Origin: Gramella sp. MAR_2010_147
Lineage (GTDB): Bacteria > Bacteroidota > Bacteroidia > Flavobacteriales > Flavobacteriaceae
NCBI RefSeq assembly: GCF_900105135.1
Contig: NZ_LT629741.1
Span: 2,108,001 to 2,172,000, forward strand
Length of the DNA: 64,000 nt
Reading direction: 5' to 3'
In this document: positions 17,828 through 26,314 of the stretch, piece by piece
Layout of the letters: the number at the start of each line of letters is the position of its first letter
How positions within the stretch are numbered: position 1 is the first letter of the stretch
The notes under the pieces: model-generated
Databases searched by the model: none
What the model saw: the letters and a program-made list of their open reading frames with translations, nothing else
What the model was told of the DNA's origin: nothing
Translations under genes and position numbers: made by a program

Positions 17828-19471
17828 TTACTGGTATACTCTTATATAATCTACTTCCATCGATGACTCCTGAAAATTATCGTCTATGGTTCCACCGAGA
17901 CCGCCTCCCATAGCCACATTCATTATAAGGAAGAAATCCTTATTAAATGGTAAAGATGCTTCATTAGTGAAAGTAAAGAACTCTTCACCGTCAAGTAAAA
18001 GAATGATATTCTCTGAGGTCCATTCTACAGTATAGGTATGAAATTCAGAAGAGGCATTTGCAATGGCTGTTCTACCTACCACAGCGTTACCGCCAGAATT
18101 CCCTGGAAAATGTAGCGCTGAAGAAGTTTCTTCAGGATTGTTTCCAACCCATTCCATAATATCGATCTCGCCGGTTTGAGGCCACCCTACTTCATCAAAA
18201 TTAGCTCCAAGCATCCAAATTGCCGGCCATGTTCCACCCCCTTCAGGCATTTTTGCTCTCGCTTCAACTCTCCCATAGGTAAATTCATATTTATCCTGTG
18301 TGGTGATCCTTCCTGAAGTAAATTCAAATCCGCTTTCAGATTCCCTTTTCGCCGTGATTACAAGATTCCCATCCTGAACGCTTATATTATCTTCAGTGTA
18401 ATACTGGACTTCTCCATTACCCCAACCGTTAGTTCCATTTCCAATTTCATAGTTCCAGGTGTCCGTATCCAGCGTGTCTCCGTCAAATTCATCAGACCAT
18501 GCTAGATCCTCAAATTGAGTCTGAAATTCTTCAGGTTCTTCTTCGCCTCCGCCGGCGGTTTGCTGATCATACGGCGTTGTAGTGAACTTAAGATACCATG
18601 CCAATGCAGGATTATTTCCCATCACAGCTCTTACATAAAGAGTGTTTTGAGTAATATCAAGCACTTCATAGTTACTCGCACCAATATAATAACTCATAAA
18701 TCCGTCACCACCTATCTGGATCTCAGTTCCCGTAGATTGCTCCATGGGAATTCCTGAAGAAGCCGGTGCAAGTGTCACCGATTTTTCACCTGAAGTATCC
18801 AGAGCAAGGCATTCATCCTGCCCGGCAGCGCCTCCAAATTCTCCGGCATAGTCTACATTGAAGAAAGTGAAGCCATTGTTATTAAGTTCATAAGTAATGT
18901 TTTCACCACTCTCAGCAAAAGTGATCACATCGGTATAAAAACATGAACTAACTTCATCTCCTCCTTTTTCAAAAGGCACGGCAGTATAAAAGATCGGGCT
19001 TTCAAAACCATTCCCTTCTGTAGGTCCAACACCCAAATGCCCTGGCTGGGCAGAGGCAACATACCAGGTTTTTGAACTACCTCCGGTAAGAAATTCTTTA
19101 GTGTCAGGGTCTGAGAAATCACTCCTTACTTCTACCTCAACAGATTTTGAACTGCTAACTCCTCCCTGCCCATAGGCAACCACGGTTACGAGGTAAGTGT
19201 TAAGACCTGTCCTGGTAAAACGTTTTGTGTAATTTCCGCTAGGCGCAACCGCAGATGAACCATCGCTAAAATTATATTCATAGGTGATGGCATTGTTTGC
19301 GGAAGCATTAAACTGCACAAGGCCTGAACCATCATCACTAATTTGTGAACTTATACTAAGATCTGATGGAACCATAATGGTATCCAGATTAAGATCATCT
19401 TCCTGGCAGGAGAACAATCCGATGAACAGAGTTAGTATTGCTATATTTTTAAACATCTTCATAGTCTTCAA
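17828..19471 (-). CDS. Multidomain GH16 lipoprotein (surface laminarinase)
   Basis: The 547-residue protein begins with a lipoprotein signal (IGLFSCQED; Cys about 23), so it is probably displayed on the cell surface. After it come a PKD-like domain (about 35-115), an uncharacterised middle domain (about 125-305) beginning near SSKTWYVA, and a C-terminal GH16 domain (about 325-547) with the catalytic motif GEIDIMEWVG. The middle domain may bind glucan; that is inferred from position only. The gene lies six bases after the glycan-binding lipoprotein gene, in the same operon. Confidence 0.92.
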   Translation of the reverse strand: MKTMKMFKNIAILTLFIGLFSCQEDDLNLDTIMVPSDLSISSQISDDGSGLVQFNASANNAITYEYNFSDGSSAVAPSGNYTKRFTRTGLNTYLVTVVAYGQGGVSSSKSVEVEVRSDFSDPDTKEFLTGGSSKTWYVASAQPGHLGVGPTEGNGFESPIFYTAVPFEKGGDEVSSCFYTDVITFAESGENITYELNNNGFTFFNVDYAGEFGGAAGQDECLALDTSGEKSVTLAPASSGIPMEQSTGTEIQIGGDGFMSYYIGASNYEVLDITQNTLYVRAVMGNNPALAWYLKFTTTPYDQQTAGGGEEEPEEFQTQFEDLAWSDEFDGDTLDTDTWNYEIGNGTNGWGNGEVQYYTEDNISVQDGNLVITAKRESESGFEFTSGRITTQDKYEFTYGRVEARAKMPEGGGTWPAIWMLGANFDEVGWPQTGEIDIMEWVGNNPEETSSALHFPGNSGGNAVVGRTAIANASSEFHTYTVEWTSENIILLLDGEEFFTFTNEASLPFNKDFFLIMNVAMGGGLGGTIDDNFQESSMEVDYIRVYQ

Positions 19472-19476
19472 ATATT

Positions 19477-21561
19477 CTAGTTAGATAATGTGTATTCATC
19501 AAAGTAATATTCAGAACCATCTCCATTGTTCCCAAAATCGAAGAAAAGTACTACTCTGCCATATTCTATTGAAGTATCAGCTCCACTTAGATCAAATTCT
19601 AAAATTTCCCACTCGTTCTCTACTGTAGTTACAGCATCTACCTCATAAAAAAGCGAATTATCTGCAAGATTTTCAAACTTGAGTCGAACGGTAGCTCCTG
19701 CTTTTGGAGACCAGGTTTTAATCTTCATTTTACTGTAAGTATCAAGGTCCAGCGGCATTTCTTCTTCATAGAAAGTCCCCGCCCAAACTTCAGATCCATC
19801 AGTTTTTGTGAGTTTAGCTACGGTTGCTGATGTATTTACACCCGATTGATCCGGATTATCGATAATTTCGATTCCCGGAATACCTCCAAATACGGTATAA
19901 GCAGGAGCATCGCCTTCCAGATCTTCGATCACCATATCCGAAGCCATTTCCACTCCGCCATTGGTCAACTGGATCTCATCAAAATAATAAACAGAGTCAT
20001 CTCCATTATTACCGAAATCAAAAAACAACACCACTCTTCCAAAATCTACCGAAGAATCAGCGCCACTAAGATCAAATTCTAAAATTTCCCATTGGTTCTC
20101 TACCGTAGTAACCGCATCTACCTCGTAGAAAAGACTATTATCAGCTTGATTTTCTAATTTAAATCTAACGGTAGCCCCGGCCTTTGGAGACCATGTTCTA
20201 ACCCGTACTGTATTATATGTATTAAGATCTAAAGGTGCCGCAGTTTCAAAGAAAGTACCCGCCCAAACCTCAGATCCCGAGGATTTGGTAAGTTTAGCCA
20301 CTTTAGAGGTGGTATTTGCCCCGGATGGGTCTGGATTATCAACAACTTCAGTTGCAGCAATCCCTCCAAATACTGTAAAAGCTGGTGCAGTTCCTTCAAA
20401 ATCCTGAACGATATCAGAAGCAAATGCAGCGCCAGTTTGTTTAAAATCGTCAAGGTAGAAGGTACCTGCTGTATTTCCAGGACCATCAATAAAGATAACC
20501 ATAGTTCCATACTGCCCAGTAGGCACGAATGGGGTTCCATTCTCTGGATCTCCATCAACAAAGCTTTTTACGGCATCTGTAGCAAAATTGAAGGTGAGTT
20601 CTTCCCATCCAGATCCAGTATGATTTGCGGTCACTTCCGTTTGACGTTCCCCGCTTACACCACCTTCAAATTTAAGTAATACCGGTACCGCAACATCAGA
20701 CCAAATTTTAACCGATATTGTTTTAGCACTACCACTAAAATCCAGAGGTTCCCCCAGATTATAAAAACCACCTTCAAAAGCACCACCAGAATTTGTAAGT
20801 GCACCTACGTTATTTTCTGCCGTATTCGCGCCAGATAGATCTGGATTTGTAATCACCTCAAAACTGGCTCCATTAAATACCCCAAGAGCATAATTTACTG
20901 TTGGTTCATCATAAGTGATAGGAAATTTAACCGGATCATTAGCTTCTGGAACCACGACTTCTACCGTAGTTTCTGTAGTAGCAACTCCTGCTCCACGAGC
21001 AACCACTCTTATACTGTAGGTCCCAGGAGCATCATATGAATAAGGAATACTTTCTCCCGGCATTAGTTGAACAGGCTCTTCATCTTCTGAATCTGTAAAA
21101 TACACATCAAATAATGTCGCAAAATCTGCAGAAGCACTCAATGTGATATTCCTTGGATCACCTGCAGGCTGATCTACTGTTACTTCCAAATTCTCAGGAG
21201 CTCTAAAGGCAATCGTAAGCATCTGGTTAAATTCGCTGGTAAGTCCTGTAGATCCAACGGCCACCACCCTAAGCATATACTCCCCTTCGTCATATACATG
21301 AGTAAGAGTCTCTCCTGCAGCAGCGATCGTGGGAGTTTCATCCTCGGTATCTCCAAAATAAACTTCGAAGGTTGTAGCACCATCACCGCTAGGAGTAACG
21401 GTCACAGTTCCTGAATCATCCTGCATCACATCAAAAGATGCGGTTACATTTGTAGGAGCAGAAATTTCCTGAAATGCATAATTCATAATTTCATCATCCT
21501 CGCATCCTGTAAATAATAGAAGCGAGATGGTAAGCATTGCTAAGATTCTGAATATTTTCAT
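19477..21561 (-). CDS. Surface glycan-binding lipoprotein with PKD-like and repeated carbohydrate-binding-like domains
   Basis: The 694-residue protein has a lipoprotein signal (LLLFTGCEDD), two PKD/immunoglobulin-like domains (about 35-115 and 116-205) and three beta-sandwich units (about 210-381, 382-540 and 541-694). The last two are close copies sharing runs such as TWSPKAGATVR and DNSLFYEVDAVTTVEN. It occupies the SGBP slot directly after SusD and carries no recognisable catalytic motif. Binding of beta-glucan at the cell surface is the expected role. The family of the repeated unit is not one I can name with certainty. Confidence 0.85.
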   Translation of the reverse strand: MKIFRILAMLTISLLLFTGCEDDEIMNYAFQEISAPTNVTASFDVMQDDSGTVTVTPSGDGATTFEVYFGDTEDETPTIAAAGETLTHVYDEGEYMLRVVAVGSTGLTSEFNQMLTIAFRAPENLEVTVDQPAGDPRNITLSASADFATLFDVYFTDSEDEEPVQLMPGESIPYSYDAPGTYSIRVVARGAGVATTETTVEVVVPEANDPVKFPITYDEPTVNYALGVFNGASFEVITNPDLSGANTAENNVGALTNSGGAFEGGFYNLGEPLDFSGSAKTISVKIWSDVAVPVLLKFEGGVSGERQTEVTANHTGSGWEELTFNFATDAVKSFVDGDPENGTPFVPTGQYGTMVIFIDGPGNTAGTFYLDDFKQTGAAFASDIVQDFEGTAPAFTVFGGIAATEVVDNPDPSGANTTSKVAKLTKSSGSEVWAGTFFETAAPLDLNTYNTVRVRTWSPKAGATVRFKLENQADNSLFYEVDAVTTVENQWEILEFDLSGADSSVDFGRVVLFFDFGNNGDDSVYYFDEIQLTNGGVEMASDMVIEDLEGDAPAYTVFGGIPGIEIIDNPDQSGVNTSATVAKLTKTDGSEVWAGTFYEEEMPLDLDTYSKMKIKTWSPKAGATVRLKFENLADNSLFYEVDAVTTVENEWEILEFDLSGADTSIEYGRVVLFFDFGNNGDGSEYYFDEYTLSN
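19480..20418 (-). repeat. Tandem coding repeat of about 465 bases in the glycan-binding protein
   Basis: Residues 382-540 (bases 19942-20418) and 541-694 (19480-19941) of the lipoprotein align end to end with few gaps and share most residues, and the DNA is also visibly similar. A third, more diverged copy precedes them. This points to domain duplication that increases binding avidity. Confidence 0.85.
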
Positions 21562-21582
21562 CTTTATTCTTTTTATAATTTT

Positions 21583-23046
21583 TTAATAACCTGGATTTTG
21601 CTCCCAATTGTTTCCTGCCAACTGTATCTCTATAGCCGGAATAGGGAATAATTCGTGTTTACCTGAAACGAAACCATCAATTTCATCGGCAGCCCTTCCT
21701 GTTCTTACAAGATCGAAGAAACGATGTCCTTCTCCTACAAGCTCAAGTCTTCTGTCTTCATATATCTGGTTTAAAAGATTGCTACCTGAAAGTGTTACAT
21801 CTTCAAGGCCTGCTCTATCTCTAACCTGATTCAGGTAATTCCTGGCCTTATCTTCATCTGGGGATGATTTTTTGAAATTAGCTTCCGCAGCCATTAAAAG
21901 AACATCTGCCAGTCTAATTGCTCGATAGTTATTTGGATTTGTAAGGTTGGCATCCCCTGTATTAAGGTCTCCCTGTCTTGAGATATATTTTCTATTGAAA
22001 TATCCCGTATGTTCGTATCCTTCAGAATAAGTTGCTCCCGTTTGAGCTGCCCATGCTTCAATATCAAGAATGGCAACGTCTTTTCTCAAATCGTCTTCTG
22101 AAAAGATATCTACTACTTCCTGTACTGGTACATTGAAACTGAATCCTGATTCGAATACCGGTCCTGAATAATTTCTAATTCCATTGAATCCAACCGCAAC
22201 ATTACCTTCGCTACATTGTAAACATCCAAATCCTGCTCCTTCTTTATCGGTATACTGAACTTCAAATATAGATTCTGAATTATTCTCTCCTTCAGGTTCA
22301 AATATGCTTTCATAATCCTGTACTAAAGAATACGGGCCATTAATAACCGGCTCAAATGCCGCGGCAGCTTCAGTAAATTTATTCTGATACAAATAAGCTT
22401 TCCCGAGTAATGCCTGTGCAGCTCCAGAAGTTATTCTTCCTTCCTGAGCCTGGGTTGCAGGGAGATTGGAAGCTGCGAACATGAGATCCTGTTCTATCAG
22501 CGCATAAATTTCTGCCTTGGGAGTTCTTGGAATATCAAACTGGGACCCAAACAGTATTCTTTCATTAACAGCTAACGGGACATCACCAAACCACTTTACA
22601 AGCTCAAAATAATAATAGGCTCTTAAGAATCTTGCCTGGGCAATGATCTCTGTTTTTCCATCAAAATCTATCTTATCCTGAAACTCCAGTACATAATTTG
22701 CACGGTTCACCCCCGCAAACATCCAGCTCCAGATATCCCTTAGTTGCTGATTAACCGGTGTGTGAACCATATCATCTACTTCCTGAATACCGGGAACATC
22801 TGTAGCACTCTCGCCACCGGCAAGTGTGTTATCTGATGCTATTTCACCTAGCATCACATTTAGATAAGTAGATTGAAGTAAGTCGTAAGCTCCTACCAAT
22901 GCCAGATCATATTCTTCGGGTGTATTAAAATAGTCTTCAGAGTTCTCGTCCTGGCTATTTATATCTACGAAGTCATCACTACATCCAGACAATGCCAGAA
23001 AAGCAAAGGCGAGGATCCAATTGATTGTGTTTATTTTCGTTTTCAT
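21583..23046 (-). CDS. susD: SusD/RagB family outer-membrane lipoprotein
   Basis: The 487-residue lipoprotein (signal with FLALSGCSDDF) is the starch-utilisation type partner of SusC. It sits as a lid on the TonB-dependent transporter and captures oligosaccharides. Helical tetratricopeptide-like segments (ARFLRAYYYFELVKWFGDVPL, AQALLGKAYLYQNKF) and a C-terminal RxxRLA-like region (NNYRAIRLADVLLMAAEA) are diagnostic. It begins five bases after the SusC stop and precedes the glycan-binding lipoprotein. Symbol given for the family; substrate inferred from the neighbouring GH16/GH3 enzymes. Confidence 0.95.
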   Translation of the reverse strand: MKTKINTINWILAFAFLALSGCSDDFVDINSQDENSEDYFNTPEEYDLALVGAYDLLQSTYLNVMLGEIASDNTLAGGESATDVPGIQEVDDMVHTPVNQQLRDIWSWMFAGVNRANYVLEFQDKIDFDGKTEIIAQARFLRAYYYFELVKWFGDVPLAVNERILFGSQFDIPRTPKAEIYALIEQDLMFAASNLPATQAQEGRITSGAAQALLGKAYLYQNKFTEAAAAFEPVINGPYSLVQDYESIFEPEGENNSESIFEVQYTDKEGAGFGCLQCSEGNVAVGFNGIRNYSGPVFESGFSFNVPVQEVVDIFSEDDLRKDVAILDIEAWAAQTGATYSEGYEHTGYFNRKYISRQGDLNTGDANLTNPNNYRAIRLADVLLMAAEANFKKSSPDEDKARNYLNQVRDRAGLEDVTLSGSNLLNQIYEDRRLELVGEGHRFFDLVRTGRAADEIDGFVSGKHELFPIPAIEIQLAGNNWEQNPGY

Positions 23047-23050
23047 CTAA

Positions 23051-26000
23051 TTAAAATTTCAAATTAATTCCTAACATATAAACTCTAGGCACCGGATAGA
23101 ATCCCTGATCTATACCACCCCCAATAGGAGCACCGTTAGATGCCGAAGGATCATATCCCTTATATTCGGTAAGCGTAAATGCATTATTTACAGAGGCATA
23201 GATTCTAAATTTTTCTACTCCTGTGTTTGCTATAAGGTCTGAATCCAGTGTGTATCCCAATTGCACATTCTGCAGTCTCAGATAAGAACCATCTTCTACA
23301 TAAAAATCTGAAAACAAATTATTTGAATTTGCACCTATGGTTACCCTTGGGAAACTATCTGTAGAACCTTCACCCGTCCATCTTCCCAAATAGGAATTCG
23401 TTCTGTTGGTATTAGGCTGATTACGTTCATAGTTTCTAACGATCTCGTTACCTAAAGAGGCAAAAGCATATGCATTAAAATCGAAGTTCTTAAAGGTGAA
23501 ACCCAGATTCATCCCCATCGTGAAATCTGGAATAGGATCTCCAATATTCACACGGTCTTCTGTATCTATAATACCATCACCATTTTGATCTACATATCTA
23601 ATGTCTCCAGGAGCTGCATTTGGTTGTTCTGCACTGCTATCTACTTCATCCTGATTCTGAAAGATCCCGTTCGTTTCCAGCCCGTAGAAATAACCTAAAG
23701 TTTTACCAGCTTCCATTCTTGATGGTGGCTCCTGTCCGATCCCGAAGGACCCGCCGGTTAGGAAGCCATTTTCACTATTCACAAAGATCACCTCATTTTG
23801 AAGCACTGTAAGATTATAATTGATATTAAACTTAAAATTGTCATTTACCATCTGATTATAACCAATAGAAAATTCAAAACCTTCATTTTCTACAATACCA
23901 CCATTTATAACTGGCGGAGCAGCACCGGGAGCTCCAACTCCCAAAATACCTGACACCTGGGAAACAACAAGAAGGTCTTCTGTTCTCTTCTTAAAATAAT
24001 CCATTGTTATATCAACCCTGGAATCAAAAAGTCTTAGATCTAAACCAACATCCAGCGTTTTTTGTTTTTCCCATTTAATTTCCGGATTGCCCAGAGCGCC
24101 ACCGGCTTTACCAAAAACCAGTTCGTTATCAAAAACATAGGTTCCTTCTCCGTTTAATAACGAGGTATATCTAAAAGCAGGAATTCTATCATTCCCTATA
24201 ATCCCGTAACTAGCACGCAGTTTCAAAAAGTTTAGAGCATCGCTGTTCTTAAGGAAATTCTCATCAGAAATCACCCAACCAACAGAAGCTGAAGGAAACC
24301 ATCCAAACTTATTTTCAGGACCAAATGCTGTAGAACCATCACGTCTTATAAGACCAGAAAAAAGGTACTTCCCTTTATAATCATATTGTAATCTACTGAA
24401 GTAAGAAAGCAGTCTGGAATCGAAAGTATTACCTCCATTTTGATAATTATCCTGAACCTCAGCAGCATTAGCAATACTGGCATTTCCATAATCATTGGTG
24501 GGAAGTTCAAAACCGGTAAGAGAGGCAAGATCTCCAGTGGTTTTAAAAACTGACATTCCCAGAAGGTATTTCAGGTTGTGGTCTCCAAAACTATCATCAT
24601 AGGTTAAAAAGTTATCCCATGTATAATCGCGATATATTTCAAAGTTTTCTGTTACACTATTACGGTCTACATTAAAAACCTTTCCTGAACCGTAAAATAC
24701 CTCAGGAGAGAAAAATTTTCCATCTACTTCAGAATAGTTAAACTGAAATTGAGTTTTTGCTGATAATTTATCCCACAGAATATATTCAAGACCACCAACA
24801 CCACTTATTTTATTGATCTCTGTATCATTGAAAGTATCTGCAATTTGAGCAAGTGGGTTAATTACCTCGTTCCCTAGTCCCTCTGCAAGCGTGAAATCAC
24901 CATTTTCATCGAAAATAGGCAGATTGGGATTCATGTTCACCGCATTAAATAATACAGATCCAAGAGCATTTTCAGATAACGTGCTTCTATTTGTATTGGT
25001 ATATATACTTGAGACATTGAGCTTAAGGTTCTCTATTATTTCAAGATTATAATTAAGTCTCGCGGTAAGTCTGTCATAATTAGACTTACTACCTCCTACT
25101 ATACCATCCTGATTGAAATAGGAAGCTCCTACAGAATACTTTGACTTTTCTCCTCCTCCAGAAACATTAAGGTTAATGTCTGAAATTGGAGCCGTAGAAA
25201 ACACTTCATCCTGATAATCTACTCCCTCACCAAGATTTCTAAAATTGGTAAAAGGCGGATTTTCTCCAGCCGCCGCATATGCTTCATTTACGATCACCGC
25301 ATATTCTGTAGCGTTGAGAACAGGAAGTTTTCTCGTGGTTTGTTGTATTCCGGTATAAGCGTCCAGCTCCACTTTTAGATCTGTATTATAGGTTCCAGAT
25401 TTGGTGGTGATGAGGATAACCCCATTGGCTGCTCGTACACCATAAATACCGGCGGTAGCATCTTTTAAAACGTTAATACTTTCAATATCATTAGGATTGA
25501 TCACACTCAGATCTTCAATAACGTTCCCATCTACTAATATTAATGGTCTGTTATCGCCGTTGGTACTAATTCCCCTAATATTAATAGTGGAGCTACTTCC
25601 TGGTGATCCTGAGGTAGATGTGACATTCACACCAGCAACAGTTCCCTGTAAAGCCTGCTCAACCCTTGTAGGGTTAAGGTCTTCGATAGTTTGGGAACCT
25701 ACCACACTCACGGCACCGGTAATTTCCTTTTTAGTTTGTGTCCCATAACCAATGACTAAAACTTCATCTAAAGATTCTGAATCGGTTTGTAGTACTACAT
25801 TAATTGATTGCTGCTGATCCCTCACAGTGATCTCCTGGGTCTGAAAGCCTAAGTAACTGAATTGTAACACGTCTCCGATTGAGATATCATTTACGGTGTA
25901 GTTACCGTCAAAATCGGTAGTGGTACCTCGTGATTCTCCTTTTACTATTACATTAACTCCCAGTAAAGGCATGTTGTTTTCATCAGATACAGATCCGCTA

Positions 26001-26074
26001 ACCGAAAATGATTGCGCATAAGCCCCAAAAAACCCGCTTAGAAAAACAATCAAAAGACAGGTAAATTTCCTCAT
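23051..26074 (-). CDS. susC: SusC/RagA family TonB-dependent outer-membrane transporter
   Basis: The 1007-residue receptor has a signal peptide (about 1-20), a carboxypeptidase-regulatory-like beta domain (about 25-105), then the SusC signature with DEVLVIGYGTQTKKEITGAV, the plug domain (LNPTRVEQALQGTVAGV) and a 22-strand barrel ending in an aromatic residue (GINLKF). It imports oligosaccharides across the outer membrane using TonB energy. It is the first gene of the PUL operon after the regulator, with a 240-base upstream spacer that should carry its promoter. Confidence 0.96.
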   Translation of the reverse strand: MRKFTCLLIVFLSGFFGAYAQSFSVSGSVSDENNMPLLGVNVIVKGESRGTTTDFDGNYTVNDISIGDVLQFSYLGFQTQEITVRDQQQSINVVLQTDSESLDEVLVIGYGTQTKKEITGAVSVVGSQTIEDLNPTRVEQALQGTVAGVNVTSTSGSPGSSSTINIRGISTNGDNRPLILVDGNVIEDLSVINPNDIESINVLKDATAGIYGVRAANGVILITTKSGTYNTDLKVELDAYTGIQQTTRKLPVLNATEYAVIVNEAYAAAGENPPFTNFRNLGEGVDYQDEVFSTAPISDINLNVSGGGEKSKYSVGASYFNQDGIVGGSKSNYDRLTARLNYNLEIIENLKLNVSSIYTNTNRSTLSENALGSVLFNAVNMNPNLPIFDENGDFTLAEGLGNEVINPLAQIADTFNDTEINKISGVGGLEYILWDKLSAKTQFQFNYSEVDGKFFSPEVFYGSGKVFNVDRNSVTENFEIYRDYTWDNFLTYDDSFGDHNLKYLLGMSVFKTTGDLASLTGFELPTNDYGNASIANAAEVQDNYQNGGNTFDSRLLSYFSRLQYDYKGKYLFSGLIRRDGSTAFGPENKFGWFPSASVGWVISDENFLKNSDALNFLKLRASYGIIGNDRIPAFRYTSLLNGEGTYVFDNELVFGKAGGALGNPEIKWEKQKTLDVGLDLRLFDSRVDITMDYFKKRTEDLLVVSQVSGILGVGAPGAAPPVINGGIVENEGFEFSIGYNQMVNDNFKFNINYNLTVLQNEVIFVNSENGFLTGGSFGIGQEPPSRMEAGKTLGYFYGLETNGIFQNQDEVDSSAEQPNAAPGDIRYVDQNGDGIIDTEDRVNIGDPIPDFTMGMNLGFTFKNFDFNAYAFASLGNEIVRNYERNQPNTNRTNSYLGRWTGEGSTDSFPRVTIGANSNNLFSDFYVEDGSYLRLQNVQLGYTLDSDLIANTGVEKFRIYASVNNAFTLTEYKGYDPSASNGAPIGGGIDQGFYPVPRVYMLGINLKF

Positions 26075-26099
26075 GTGTTTATTATTAAAATTTGCTTTA

Positions 26100-26119
26100 T
26101 CAATATATTAACATATTGA
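26100..26119. promoter_or_regulatory. Inverted repeat upstream of susC, candidate operator
   Basis: TCAATAT at 26100-26106 and ATATTGA at 26113-26119 form seven-base perfect arms with a six-base centre, about 25-45 bases before the susC start. Position and symmetry fit a regulator-binding site, but the sequence is AT-rich and could arise by chance. Confidence 0.35.
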
Positions 26120-26314
26120 CCAGTCGTACAGAAAATGACCTTTACAAAAAATCTACAATTATAGATATACTAACAATAATGCACTAAATCTAAGGATATT
26201 ACAATATTGCAAGGAGTTTAGAGAGGATATGAAAACCTGGAATTAATTTATTACAAATCAATAAAATATGTTCTTGTAGAGGTAATGTAGAGTTAATTAA
26301 AGCTCCTGTATAGT

